From Romeriopsis navalis LEGE 11480 (GTDB lineage Bacteria > Cyanobacteriota > Cyanobacteriia > Leptolyngbyales > Leptolyngbyaceae), in NCBI RefSeq assembly GCF_015207035.1, contig NZ_JADEXQ010000030.1:1-58350 (forward strand): DNA of 58,350 bases. Direction: 5' to 3'. The notes below the pieces were generated by a model, which was given only the letters and a program-made list of their open reading frames with translations, was not told the origin of the DNA and did not search any database. Positions within the stretch are counted from its first letter, which is position 1; every line of letters starts with the position of its first letter. A program made the translations under genes and the position numbers. Shown here one piece after another: positions 35,845 through 44,883 of this stretch.

Positions 35845-36285
35845 ATGAAAACTGCACTACTCACAGCCATCTCCGGTTGCGCTATCGCGCTCAGTCTCAT
35901 CACATTCCAACCTGCCGCCACCGCCCAAACCGCACCGCGATCGCCCCAATCCGTCACTCGCGTCAGAGACATCGCCTGGGCCAACCTGAGCGACTTCGAT
36001 CGCCCCACCCATCGCCTCACAACCCAAGCCGTCTCGATCGACACCATGTTCCAAGTCGAAATGGCCCTCACCGAGAATCTCAGTCAGACCAGCGAAGCCA
36101 TCCCCTCCGCCAGAGCACTCGTCCCCGCACCCGTTAATCTGATCGATGCGCTCACCGATTTGCCTGGGACAGTCGATCGTTTCCTGGCCCAAACACCCCA
36201 AGAACCAGAACCGTTCAAGCCCCTCGCATTTTTCGAGATTCCTGGTTTGGAGTCAGGTGTGAAAGTCGGCTTACTGAACTTTTAG
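35845..36285 (+). CDS. Secreted protein of unknown function
   Basis: 146 residues with a clear signal peptide (hydrophobic 5-20, cut near A-T-A-Q). The mature part is polar, without cysteines, and rich in Thr, Pro and Leu. Codon use is C-rich and unlike the toxin genes around it. No family recognised. Confidence 0.6.
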   Translation: MKTALLTAISGCAIALSLITFQPAATAQTAPRSPQSVTRVRDIAWANLSDFDRPTHRLTTQAVSIDTMFQVEMALTENLSQTSEAIPSARALVPAPVNLIDALTDLPGTVDRFLAQTPQEPEPFKPLAFFEIPGLESGVKVGLLNF

Positions 36286-36348
36286 CTGACATAGTGCTTA
36301 CGGCATATGAGCTGAATTCCCGGATGCGAATGAAACAGGCATCATTTA

Positions 36349-36364
36349 AGCTTCCTGGGAAGCT
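36349..36364. promoter_or_regulatory. Operator-like palindrome before the brnTA pair
   Basis: AGCTTCC (36349-36355) and GGAAGCT (36358-36364) form perfect 7-bp arms around TG. The site lies 16 bp before the toxin ATG and next to a TATATT (36369-36374) that could be the -10. BrnTA systems are autoregulated, so this is a good operator candidate. Confidence 0.5.
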
Positions 36365-36380
36365 ACGTTATATTTGAAAG

Positions 36381-36686
36381 ATGGATTACGTGTTTGAGCT
36401 AGAGGAATCCAAGTTTGAATGGGATACCGATAAAGCTCTGAGTAACTACAGAAAACATGGCGTGACATTTGAAGTCGCGGCTGAAGTTTTCTTCGATCCC
36501 TTCCATGTGGTGGGTGATGCCTCAGCGAATCAAGAGCAACGTGATTTTGCTATCGGATATTGTTTTGAGGAAGATTTACTCATCGTCATCCATATTGAGC
36601 GTAGTCAACGCATCCGAATTATTTCGGCTCGTCCAGTAACGCCAAGAGAGCGAAGCATGTATGAAAAAGGCCAATCATCTTTCTAA
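36381..36686 (+). CDS. brnT: BrnT-family toxin
   Basis: The 101-residue protein shows the BrnT core: F-E-W-D-T-D-K-A-L-S-N-Y-R-K-H-G-V-T-F-E-V-A-A-E-V-F-F-D-P and the C-terminal R-I-R-I-I-S-A-R-P-V-T-P-R-E-R-S-M-Y. BrnT is a RelE-fold ribonuclease. The conserved residues H-G-V and R-x-x-S-A-R are intact. Its end overlaps the antitoxin gene by 26 bases in another frame, as is usual for the toxin-first BrnTA order. Confidence 0.9.
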   Translation: MDYVFELEESKFEWDTDKALSNYRKHGVTFEVAAEVFFDPFHVVGDASANQEQRDFAIGYCFEEDLLIVIHIERSQRIRIISARPVTPRERSMYEKGQSSF

Positions 36687-36897
36687 CATCGACGATTTTG
36701 ACATTGATGCGGCTGAGTTGAAATTGCGCCCGCGCCCGAGCACTGCGGTAACGCTACCTGTTCCAGATGATGTGCTGCAATCTCTCCATGAAATTGCCGC
36801 CGATCGCGAGATGTCCCTCGAAGGACTACTCAAACTCTATATTGGTAAAGGGCTACGCAAAGATCTTAGCGATCGACGACATCAGTCACATCCGTGA
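36661..36897 (+). CDS. brnA: BrnA/CopG-type antitoxin
   Basis: 78 residues. The C-terminal part (T-A-V-T-L-P-V-P-D-D-V-L-Q-S-L then M-S-L-E-G-L-L-K-L-Y-I-G-K-G-L-R-K-D-L) is a ribbon-helix-helix-like segment. It starts inside the toxin gene. It should neutralise BrnT and bind the palindrome upstream. A similar protein without a toxin lies at 37343-37594. Confidence 0.75.
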   Translation: MKKANHLSNIDDFDIDAAELKLRPRPSTAVTLPVPDDVLQSLHEIAADREMSLEGLLKLYIGKGLRKDLSDRRHQSHP

Positions 36898-37037
36898 TGC
36901 GATGCTGATGCGATGCCCAACACAGCGCATTGCTACCCGATTTCTGTAGGAGTTGCATGGTGTTTGCCTAGGGTTATGGATCAAGCTCAATTACCAGCGC
37001 GATCGCCATTTCCTGCATCTTTGATTTCTCCGGTAGA

Positions 37038-37313
37038 CTACCAATCCTGCCACTCTGTATGTGTTTCGTAATGCGTAGCCATCTGCTCTGCTTGTGCTTC
37101 TAACATCCGCCGCCGCTCAGCGATCGGCAGCTTCAAAATTGCCTGCCGTTGTTCCAGTGTCAGATTGGTCTCAGCACTGTCGGTTTGCTGCTGGAGGTAT
37201 TGTTGTAGTGCTTCAGCCACTATCGTGTTTGGCGATCGCCCCTGTTGCTCAGCCAAACTCAACAAGCGATCGCGTAATTTTGGTTCAAGCAGCCAATCAA
37301 AGGTGGTTGTCAT
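37038..37313 (-). CDS. Ribbon-helix-helix antitoxin-like protein without a visible toxin
   Basis: 91 residues. L-R-D-R-L-L-S-L-A-E-Q-Q-G-R-S-P-N-T-I-V-A-E-A-L-Q-Q-Y-L is a typical RHH pattern, followed by an acidic helical tail. Starts with ATG at 37313 (a TTG lies three bases upstream). No toxin reading frame follows it in the 140 bp downstream. It may be a solitary regulator or the survivor of a pair. Confidence 0.65.
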   Translation of the reverse strand: MTTTFDWLLEPKLRDRLLSLAEQQGRSPNTIVAEALQQYLQQQTDSAETNLTLEQRQAILKLPIAERRRMLEAQAEQMATHYETHTEWQDW

Positions 37314-37342
37314 CAAATTTTGAGCTTGTGTCTGCTTCTAGT

Positions 37343-37594
37343 TTAGCGAGGACCCGTATGATTTGCGGCGAGATCGTGGAGATCTTTGCGGAGACCACGC
37401 CCAATGTAGAGTTTGAGTGATCCTCCGATCGACATACCTTTATTCTCTGCCACTTCTTTTAACGAAGCCAGAGCAGTTTTCGGCATTTGGACAGGGATTG
37501 TTTCTTGTTCGCGTTTGCGCCAAGTAATTTCGATCGGCTCGCCATCAATCTCATGCTTGCTCATAGTCTCTATCATAACGATTTCATCAGCCAT
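37343..37594 (-). CDS. Orphan BrnA-like antitoxin
   Basis: 83 residues. The C-terminal half (L-A-S-L-K-E-V-A-E-N-K-G-M-S-I-G-G-S-L-K-L-Y-I-G-R-G-L-R-K-D-L) closely resembles that of the antitoxin at 36661. No BrnT-like gene lies next to it. It may be an anti-addiction protein able to counter the neighbouring BrnT, or a leftover. It lies 29 bp from the RHH gene on the same strand. Confidence 0.65.
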   Translation of the reverse strand: MADEIVMIETMSKHEIDGEPIEITWRKREQETIPVQMPKTALASLKEVAENKGMSIGGSLKLYIGRGLRKDLHDLAANHTGPR

Positions 37595-37706
37595 TGCATC
37601 CGCCTAAGCTCTCTATTTCACCAAAGAATAAATCCGCGTCCAAGCGTACCCAGAATCGCTAAACTGTGGGAACATAAGAAATTTGTGACCTCAAGCGATT
37701 GAAGCT

Positions 37707-40595
37707 ATGCCACTGACTGAACCTGGAAGCTATAAGAAGTCCGTCAACCTGCCGAAAACCAAGTTCGACATGCGGGCCAATGCGATTAAGCGCGAGCCAG
37801 AGATTCAGGCAGTATGGCAAGCCGAAAAACTCTACGAAAAGCTGGCTGACTCCAACCCCGGCGAACCGTTCATCATCCACGATGGCCCCCCCTACGCCAA
37901 CGGCGACCTCCACGTCGGCCATGCGCTGAATAAGATCCTCAAGGACATCATCAACAAGTACCAGATACTCCAAGGCCGCAAAGTGCGCTTCGTCCCCGGC
38001 TGGGATTGCCACGGCCTGCCGATCGAGCTAAAAGTGCTGCAAAGCCTGAAGTCCAAAGAGAAAAAAGAACTCACCCCCATCGGCATTCGCAAGAAAGCTG
38101 CTGTCTTCGCCAAGGAAACTGTCGATAAACAGCGCGAAAGCTTCAAGCGCTACGGTGTCTGGGCCGACTGGGATCATCCCTACGTCACCCTCGATCCCGC
38201 CTACGAAGCCGCCCAAATCGGCGTCTTCGGGGAAATGTTCCTCAAAGGCTTTATCTATCGCGGTCTCAAGCCCGTCTACTGGAGTCCCAGCTCCCGCACT
38301 GCCTTAGCCGAAGCCGAGCTGGAATATCCCGAAGGCCACACCTCCAACAGCATGTTCGCTGCCTTTGAACTTAAGAACTTGTCGAAGCCGTTGCAAGCCC
38401 CCTTCGATGACTTTTTGGGTGAACTGGGTGTGGCGATCTGGACCACGACACCCTGGACGCTCCCCGGCAACTTAGCCGTCGCCGTCAATCCTGACTTGGC
38501 CTATGCCGTAGTTGAAGTGGGCGGCGATAACCCCACAAAATATAAGTACTGGCTGGTCGCCAAAGACCTGGTCGAAAGCCTCAGTGAGCAACTGGGCGTG
38601 ACCCTGGAGCCGAAAGCCTCGGCGATGGGTAAGGTGCTGGAAGGCTGTACCTATCAGCATCCATTGTTCGATCGGACCTCTGAGATCATCATCGGCGGCG
38701 ACTATATCACCACCGAAGCCGGTACGGGCCTCGTCCATACGGCTCCTGGCCATGGTCAAGAAGACTATATGGTGGGTCAGCGTTATGGCCTGCCGATTCT
38801 TGCGCCGGTCGATGATGCCGGTAAGATGACGGCTGAAGCGGGGCCATTTGAAGGGCTGAATGTGCTGAAGGACGCCAACCCGGCGATCGCCGAAGCGATG
38901 AAAGCCGCCGGTTCGTTGATCAAAGAAGAACCCTACCAGCACAAATACCCCTACGACTGGCGGACTAAGAAGCCGGTAATCTTCCGCGCTACGGAGCAGT
39001 GGTTTGCCTCGGTTTCGGGTTTCCGGGATGATGCTTTAGCAGCAATCAAGCAGGTCAACTGGATTCCTGCGCAAGGCGAAAACCGCATCACGCCGATGGT
39101 CGCCGATCGCAATGACTGGTGTATCTCCCGTCAGCGTAGCTGGGGCGTGCCGATTCCCGTGTTTTATGACGAGGAAACTAACGAGCCGCTGCTGACCAAG
39201 GAGACGATTGACCATATCCAAGCGATCATTGCCGAGAAAGGCTCCGATGCTTGGTGGGAAATGAGCGTCGAGGAATTGCTGCCGGAGGAATTCCGCAACA
39301 ACGGCAAAACCTATCGCCGGGGCTTTGACACCATGGACGTGTGGTTTGACTCGGGTTCCTCCTGGGCCTCGGTCGTGCAGCAGCGTCCAGAGCTGCAATA
39401 TCCGGCGGATATTTACTTAGAAGGCTCCGACCAGCATCGGGGTTGGTTCCAGTCCAGTTTGCTGACGAGTGTTGCTGTGACCGGCGGTGCGCCTTACAAA
39501 ACGGTCCTCACCCACGGCTTCACCGTTGATGAAAATGGTCGCAAGATGAGCAAGTCCGAAGGCAACGTGGTGAATCCGGCCACGGTGATCCAAGGCGGCA
39601 AAAATCAACAGCAAGAGCCACCCTACGGCGCGGATGTGCTGCGCCTTTGGGTTTCGTCGGTGGACTACTCCAACGATGTGCCCCTCGGCAAGAGCATGCT
39701 GAAGCAGCTCAACGATGTGCGCGGCAAGATTCGCAATACAGCGCGATTCCTCCTGGGGAACCTGCATGACTTCGACCCCGCCAAAAATGCGGTGAAGTAC
39801 GAAGATCTGCCAGAACTCGATCGCTATATGCTGCACCGGATCACGGAAGTGTTTGCCGATGTGACCGAAGCGTTTGAAACCTACCAGTTCTCGCGCTTCT
39901 TCCAGACTGTGCAGAATTTCTGCGTGGTTGACTTATCGAACTTCTATCTCGATATTGCCAAAGATCGCTTGTACATCAGTGCCCTCGATTCACCCCGGCG
40001 GCGCAGTTGTCAGACTGTGATTCAGATCGCCTTGGATAACTTAGCGCGGGCGATCGCCCCTGTGCTTTCCCACCTGGCTGAAGACATCTGGCAATTCCTG
40101 CCCTATGCAGTCGAAGCCAAGTCGGTGTTTGAAGCCGGTTGGGTGCAGATGGACGAGCAGTGGCAGCAGCCGGAACTGGCCGAAAAGTGGGTGAAACTGC
40201 GTGACCTGCGCACCGAGGCGAATAAGGTGTTGGAGCAGGCCCGATCGGCCAAAGACATTGGTTCATCCCTGCAAGCCAAGCTGCTGATTTATGTTGCGGA
40301 TGCCGATTGGAAGACAGTGCTGGATAGCATGAACCCAGCCGATAGTCTGACGGGCAATGCGATCGACGAACTGCGTTATCTCTTCTTGGCTTCTCAAGTT
40401 GAGCTGGTCGATAGCACCGATCGAATTTCTGGAATGAAATATGCAACGCAAACGGAAACGCTGTCGATCGGGGTAGCTGATGCTGACGGCGAGAAGTGCG
40501 ATCGCTGTTGGAACTACTCGACTCACGTTGGTGAATCCGAGGAGCACCCGCTTTTGTGTGAGCGCTGTGTTGAAGCCGTAGACGGTAAGTTCTAA
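37707..40595 (+). CDS. ileS: Isoleucyl-tRNA synthetase
   Basis: Charges tRNA-Ile with isoleucine in the cytosol. The 962-residue protein has the class I HIGH-type motif G-D-L-H-V-G-H-A-L near residue 70, a CP1 editing domain, the K-M-S-K-S motif near residue 615, an anticodon-binding domain and a C-terminal zinc finger with C-D-R-C-W-N and C-E-R-C. Length and order are those of eubacterial IleS. The gene carries many CGATCG sites. A PD-(D/E)XK-like gene follows 18 bp downstream. Confidence 0.96.
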   Translation: MPLTEPGSYKKSVNLPKTKFDMRANAIKREPEIQAVWQAEKLYEKLADSNPGEPFIIHDGPPYANGDLHVGHALNKILKDIINKYQILQGRKVRFVPGWDCHGLPIELKVLQSLKSKEKKELTPIGIRKKAAVFAKETVDKQRESFKRYGVWADWDHPYVTLDPAYEAAQIGVFGEMFLKGFIYRGLKPVYWSPSSRTALAEAELEYPEGHTSNSMFAAFELKNLSKPLQAPFDDFLGELGVAIWTTTPWTLPGNLAVAVNPDLAYAVVEVGGDNPTKYKYWLVAKDLVESLSEQLGVTLEPKASAMGKVLEGCTYQHPLFDRTSEIIIGGDYITTEAGTGLVHTAPGHGQEDYMVGQRYGLPILAPVDDAGKMTAEAGPFEGLNVLKDANPAIAEAMKAAGSLIKEEPYQHKYPYDWRTKKPVIFRATEQWFASVSGFRDDALAAIKQVNWIPAQGENRITPMVADRNDWCISRQRSWGVPIPVFYDEETNEPLLTKETIDHIQAIIAEKGSDAWWEMSVEELLPEEFRNNGKTYRRGFDTMDVWFDSGSSWASVVQQRPELQYPADIYLEGSDQHRGWFQSSLLTSVAVTGGAPYKTVLTHGFTVDENGRKMSKSEGNVVNPATVIQGGKNQQQEPPYGADVLRLWVSSVDYSNDVPLGKSMLKQLNDVRGKIRNTARFLLGNLHDFDPAKNAVKYEDLPELDRYMLHRITEVFADVTEAFETYQFSRFFQTVQNFCVVDLSNFYLDIAKDRLYISALDSPRRRSCQTVIQIALDNLARAIAPVLSHLAEDIWQFLPYAVEAKSVFEAGWVQMDEQWQQPELAEKWVKLRDLRTEANKVLEQARSAKDIGSSLQAKLLIYVADADWKTVLDSMNPADSLTGNAIDELRYLFLASQVELVDSTDRISGMKYATQTETLSIGVADADGEKCDRCWNYSTHVGESEEHPLLCERCVEAVDGKF

Positions 40596-40613
40596 TGTTT
40601 ATCAGGTGCTGTG

Positions 40614-41231
40614 ATGACTCAGACAATTCCAAAACGTAAGAAACCATTTTCTAGCTTCATTTTTAAGGAAGCCTGCCAATATTTGGGCATAAATGAAATT
40701 CAGCGTTGGAACTTGTCGGCGTCGTCTGTGCCAATTATCGAGTTCTTTCAGCAACGTTTAGAACGTCTACAGCGGTTTGATCTTGAGGCATTGGATGTAT
40801 CGCGGACGTTGCTGATTGATGCAATTTGTGAGGAAGGGCTAGAGGGACGCGATCGGCTGAAAGTCTGGAAAGGTACATATCTCGAAGGTGAAGCTGTTTG
40901 CGGTAATGCGGATTATCTCATTGCCGAACGCCGTGCATATTTAGAAGCGCCGTTTGTCTGTGTGATTGAAGCGAAAAAGGATGATTTTGAGCAGGGAGCG
41001 GCGCAGTGTTTAGTCGAAATGAATGCCTGCCAATGGACCAATCAGCAGATGGGAAGGTCGATCGACATTTACGGCATCGTGACGAATGGTGAGGGCTGGA
41101 AGTTTTATCGATTGACAACCCAGAAAGCGGTATTTGAGTCATTGCTCTACGGCATTGGTGAGATGTCAATACTGCTAGGTTTGTTGCGGCATGTTTTCGC
41201 GCAATGTGAGCAGAATCTGAAGTCGGTCTAG
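40614..41231 (+). CDS. PD-(D/E)XK nuclease-like protein of unknown role
   Basis: 205 residues from the ATG at 40614. A central core G-N-A-D-Y-L-I (Asp), V-C-V-I-E-A-K-K (E-x-K) and E-Q-G-A-A-Q-C (Gln) is the layout of restriction-endonuclease-like active sites. Similar proteins are frequent and often multicopy in cyanobacteria. A role in DNA cleavage is inferred only from the motif. It begins 18 bp after ileS. Its stop codon overlaps that of the convergent TPR gene in the tetramer CTAG (41228-41231). Confidence 0.7.
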   Translation: MTQTIPKRKKPFSSFIFKEACQYLGINEIQRWNLSASSVPIIEFFQQRLERLQRFDLEALDVSRTLLIDAICEEGLEGRDRLKVWKGTYLEGEAVCGNADYLIAERRAYLEAPFVCVIEAKKDDFEQGAAQCLVEMNACQWTNQQMGRSIDIYGIVTNGEGWKFYRLTTQKAVFESLLYGIGEMSILLGLLRHVFAQCEQNLKSV

Positions 41232-42127
41232 GTTTTCTTTTGAGACTTCTGGGTGGCGATTTCCTGAAGCATTGCCTTCGCCCATTTATTTGTTGGATCA
41301 AGTTCGAGAACGGTAGTGTAAGCTCTGGTTGCCTTTTCTATATGTCTCCGAGTGTATAGGTGCCATGCTTTAATGCGAAGAATTGCAAGTTTGTGGTCAG
41401 GGTAGCGTTTGAGCAGAAATGCTTCGGTCTGTTGAAGTTCCAACCATTGTTTGTCTCGAATCAAAAGGTCAAGTAGAGCATTGATGGCTTTGCCCTGTGA
41501 AATTAAATCAATGTTGCATGGCATCAAACGAATTGCTTTTTGCAATATCTGAATGGTGTCGTTGGTTTGACCTTTGTAATATAAGAAACGTCCCATACGT
41601 TCATGTATGGCATAGTGATCGGAATGTCGCGCCAGCACGATATTTACGCAGGTAGTTACGCCTGGTCGATATGTCATAAAATCTTCGGCGCTCAATTTTT
41701 CTGAATTTTGCGCAGTGGCTCTTCCCCAAGCATCACAAACACTTTCGTAGGAAAGCCTATTTTTGTTCTCTGGAGTAATCTGGATGGCTGTTTTGTACGC
41801 CGTGATCGCCTGACCAAATTTACCTTGGAAGCGCAGTGCTTCACCTAACTCATAGTATTTTGATCCAGTTGCACCAGATTTATCGATCGCTTGACGCCAT
41901 AGTTTTGCCACGGTTTCATAGTTGCCTTGTTCTGTGGCTGTTTGAATGGCTGTCTTTGAAGCAATCTTCGGGTGTGGTGCAGGGGATGGTGGCGTTCTGA
42001 ATGATGGTTTCGACATAGCTTGTGGTTCAGGTGTGCAAGCTAATTGGGCGATCGCCAGTTTTTGAATGCCCAAGCTGATTCCGAGCAAAATGATTACTTG
42101 AATGGAGATGTGGCGCAAGTGTTTCAT
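41228..42127 (-). CDS. Exported tetratricopeptide-repeat protein
   Basis: 299 residues with a signal peptide (hydrophobic 8-24, cut near A-I-A-Q), a Pro/Ser-rich linker, then about six TPR-like helical pairs, for example G-K-F-G-Q-A-I-T-A-Y-K-T-A-I-Q-I-T-P and H-I-E-K-A-T-R-A-Y-T-T-V-L-E-L-D-P. TPR arrays bind partner proteins; this one should act in the periplasm. The partner is unknown. Confidence 0.75.
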   Translation of the reverse strand: MKHLRHISIQVIILLGISLGIQKLAIAQLACTPEPQAMSKPSFRTPPSPAPHPKIASKTAIQTATEQGNYETVAKLWRQAIDKSGATGSKYYELGEALRFQGKFGQAITAYKTAIQITPENKNRLSYESVCDAWGRATAQNSEKLSAEDFMTYRPGVTTCVNIVLARHSDHYAIHERMGRFLYYKGQTNDTIQILQKAIRLMPCNIDLISQGKAINALLDLLIRDKQWLELQQTEAFLLKRYPDHKLAILRIKAWHLYTRRHIEKATRAYTTVLELDPTNKWAKAMLQEIATQKSQKKT

Positions 42128-42298
42128 TCGGGGGGTGTACGATGACCGTCCGGATTGGTTCTAACTCTAACATTGGTAATTTAGATCATTACTGTTGGGG
42201 TGGGAAAATCGGCTGAATTGCTGAAATGGTCTGCTTTATCTGGTGTTGATTGCTCTTTGAGTGTATTTTGAGTTGGGTTACGCGAGGCTCCACCTAAC

Positions 42299-42793
42299 CT
42301 ACCGGAATTCCTTCAACATATTGAACGATCGTGTACCGACGCGATTGAGCTTATCGCTGCCATCCACATGCTGAAACCCCAACCGTTCATACATCTGAAT
42401 CACTGGATTATCTTCCCGCACACTCAAACTGATAGCGGGATAGGTCGTTTTTGCGCTGTCTAGGATCTGTTGCAGAATTTGTGTGCCGATGCCCTGCCCG
42501 CGATAATCCGGCGCGACGGCCAGGGCTAACTCGGGAATATCATCAGCAATATAGCCGTAGCCTTTTTCCTCGCCTGACCATAACCGTATCCATCCGGCCC
42601 CGATCGCCCGTTCTCCGTCAAATGCGCCAAACCCCAGATCACCGGCACGTCCCCAATCTTCAGCGTAGAGTGTGAGTTCAGAGTTTTGTTTGACACTCCC
42701 AATTGATTGCTCATGGGCCGCATACATCAGCATTTCCCAGACGATCGAGGCATCATTCTTGGTGAGGGGTCGATCGTGATACGACATCATCAT
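42299..42793 (-). CDS. GNAT-family N-acetyltransferase
   Basis: 164 residues with the acetyl-CoA-binding motif V-A-P-D-Y-R-G-Q-G-I-G-T-Q-I-L and the C-terminal M-Y-E-R-L-G-F segment. The substrate is unknown. It starts three bases after the stop of trpE on the same strand, so it is probably read with trpE. Three ATG codons in a row at the start make the exact first codon uncertain by two residues. Confidence 0.88.
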   Translation of the reverse strand: MMMSYHDRPLTKNDASIVWEMLMYAAHEQSIGSVKQNSELTLYAEDWGRAGDLGFGAFDGERAIGAGWIRLWSGEEKGYGYIADDIPELALAVAPDYRGQGIGTQILQQILDSAKTTYPAISLSVREDNPVIQMYERLGFQHVDGSDKLNRVGTRSFNMLKEFR

Positions 42794-42796
42794 TAC

Positions 42797-44341
42797 TTAC
42801 CCGTCATGATTCAAACAACGAATGGCTTCCAAGACGCCTCGCGCTTTATTTAGGGTTTCCTCATACTCACTATCCGGTACGGAGTCAGCTACCAGTCCGG
42901 CCCCCGCTTGCACACTCACAGTATGTTGACCCGCCCCATCAGGCTGCACCACCATGGTTCGAATCGCGATCGCGCTATTCAGCTGCCCCTCAAAGTCATA
43001 GAACCCATAGACGCCAGAATAGACGCCTCGGCGTGTGGGTTCCAAGTCATTGATAATCTGCATTGCTCGAATCTTTGGAGCACCACTGACTGTCCCAGCC
43101 GGGAAACTGGCTTTGAGTAAATCCCAAGCTGTTTTATCTTCCCGGAGCGTACCGACGACATTACTGACGATATGCATGACATGGGAATACCGCTCGATAA
43201 TCATCAGTTCATCAACTTGTACTGTGCCGCTTTGGCAAACCCGGCCCAAATCATTGCGACCGAGATCAACCAGCATCACGTGTTCTGCGACTTCCTTGGG
43301 GTCAGCTAAGAGATCTTGTTCGAGTTCTAAATCTTCCGCTGCCGTCTTACCCCGTTTGCGAGTACCGGCGATCGGCCGCACGAGCGCTTGCTTGGTGCCA
43401 TCGGGGGCATTCTCAGCCTTAACCATGACTTCCGGACTGGAGCCAATAATCTGCCAATCTTGGAAATTAAAAAAGGCCATGTACGGCGATGGATTGACTA
43501 AACGCAGCGACCGATAGAGATCAAACGGTTCTCCCGAAAACTGAGTCGAGAGCTGCTGCGAAATGACAACCTGGAAAATATCCCCGGCTTTGATGTGGGC
43601 TTTGGATGTTTCGACGGCTTCGCAGAAGCTCTCACGGGTGAAATTGCTCTGTATCGGTAGACTTTCGCTAACTTCCTTCGCACCGGCCTGGGGGGGGCTC
43701 CAGTTGAGAAAGGTGGTGCTTTCCGATAGGGGTGATCGGAGTTTATCGACTAATTGCTGAACCTGCGCACAAGCGGCATCATAAGCGGCTTGCGGCTTGG
43801 TTTGGGGGTCGCGCAGATCGGCATAGGCGATCGCCCAAATTTTCCGCTTTACCTGATCAAACACTAAGAGGTGATCAACCTGCATCCATAGACCATCCGG
43901 TGCGTCATCCGCCGTAATCGGATGGACTTTCACGGTTGGTTCAATCCACTGAATCAGTTCATATCCCCAATAACCAAATAGACCGCCAATACCGGGGGGC
44001 AATTCGGGCAGCTTCACCGGATGAAATGGTTCGAGGCAGTTGGATAGGGCCTGAAACGGATCACCTGTAAAGGTATGCTGTTGGCCATCGCGATAGGTCT
44101 GAGTCGTCTGCTCGCCGCGCGCTTCCAATATCCACAGTGGGTTACAGCCCAGCAGACTATAACGTCCTAAGTTCTCGCCCCCCTCCACCGATTCGAGTAA
44201 AAAGCTATAGGGTTGCCCGGCACAGACCCGATACCAAGCTGAAACCGGGGTATCTAAATCTGCCACTAGCTCTTGGTAAACCGGAATAAAATTGCCCTGA
44301 CGTGCTAGGGGCTCAAATTGTGCAAAGCTGGGGAAGGTCAT
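42797..44341 (-). CDS. trpE: Anthranilate synthase component I
   Basis: TrpE converts chorismate to anthranilate, with a glutamine amidotransferase partner encoded elsewhere. The protein shows the N-terminal L-L-E-S feedback-site region (L-L-E-S-V-E-G-G-E-N-L-G-R-Y-S), and the chorismate-binding domain with I-A-G-T-R-K-R-G, P-K-E-V-A-E-H-V-M-L-V-D-L-G-R-N-D and S-G-A-P-K-I-R-A-M. Length is 514 residues from the ATG at 44341. No trpG or other trp gene lies near. The 790-bp upstream region is unusually structured. Confidence 0.93.
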   Translation of the reverse strand: MTFPSFAQFEPLARQGNFIPVYQELVADLDTPVSAWYRVCAGQPYSFLLESVEGGENLGRYSLLGCNPLWILEARGEQTTQTYRDGQQHTFTGDPFQALSNCLEPFHPVKLPELPPGIGGLFGYWGYELIQWIEPTVKVHPITADDAPDGLWMQVDHLLVFDQVKRKIWAIAYADLRDPQTKPQAAYDAACAQVQQLVDKLRSPLSESTTFLNWSPPQAGAKEVSESLPIQSNFTRESFCEAVETSKAHIKAGDIFQVVISQQLSTQFSGEPFDLYRSLRLVNPSPYMAFFNFQDWQIIGSSPEVMVKAENAPDGTKQALVRPIAGTRKRGKTAAEDLELEQDLLADPKEVAEHVMLVDLGRNDLGRVCQSGTVQVDELMIIERYSHVMHIVSNVVGTLREDKTAWDLLKASFPAGTVSGAPKIRAMQIINDLEPTRRGVYSGVYGFYDFEGQLNSAIAIRTMVVQPDGAGQHTVSVQAGAGLVADSVPDSEYEETLNKARGVLEAIRCLNHDG

Positions 44342-44666
44342 AGTGATAGAGAAAATGAAGAGAACGATCGAATCTGTGCGCAATGCCGAACGTTAAGTCA
44401 GATTGAACGGCGCCAGTAAAGCCACCGCAGATCTTGGCAAAAACAGCGGGGCCACGGCACATTTGTCAACGGTGGCGGTGTAGATCGATAGATTCTCTCG
44501 ATGCAAAAAATCACAGGAATGACTGTACTCAAAGGCGATTTGCTGTCCAAATCTTAACGCCTTTCGTTAATGCCATGGGGAAATTTACCGGAATAAATTC
44601 ATAAGAAGTTTGTCGGAACTTTTTACATCGGTGCAATCACGATGGCGCAAACTCTTGTAATATTTA

Positions 44667-44789
44667 GTGGTTAGAAAAAACCACCCTCTAAAGGGCTGTC
44701 CTTGTTTATCAAGGCAGTTGGTTATCCACAGTGTTAATTACGGCGAGTGGCTAATTTCGGTTAGCGGTTGCGCTTAGTTAACAACTGTG
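44667..44789. other. Cluster of adjacent hairpins
   Basis: GTGGTT/AACCAC (44667-44672, 44679-44684), CCCT/AGGG (44684-44687, 44692-44695), CCTTG/CAAGG with outer CTG/CAG (44696-44717), and a long arm CACAGTGTTAA (44727-44737) with TTAACAACTGTG (44778-44789, one bulge) that encloses GCTAA/TTAGC (44750-44754, 44761-44765). The density suggests a structured RNA or regulatory leader upstream of trpE. Confidence 0.5.
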
Positions 44790-44842
44790 TCCCCCCATCA
44801 TCAGGCTCTATAAAGTCAGTCAGGGACTTTTCTACCCTTTAA

Positions 44843-44883
44843 AAAGAAAAACGCCCGACCCTCTAAAGCCCCCAAGGTCGGGC
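44843..44883 (-). terminator. Rho-independent terminator, minus strand
   Basis: GCCCGACC (44853-44860) and GGTCGGGC (44876-44883) form a perfect 8-bp GC-rich stem. On the minus strand it is followed by GTTTTTCTTTTT. It ends either a separate RNA from upstream or a long cobH 3' region. Confidence 0.7.

Noticed and set aside
35799-36137. His/Arg/Pro-rich frame of 112 codons overlapping the secreted protein at 35845.
   Set aside because: Low-complexity composition, and the other frame has a proper signal peptide.
44722-44789. Replication origin.
   Set aside because: Only one DnaA box, no AT-rich unwinding element and no dnaA or dnaN gene nearby.
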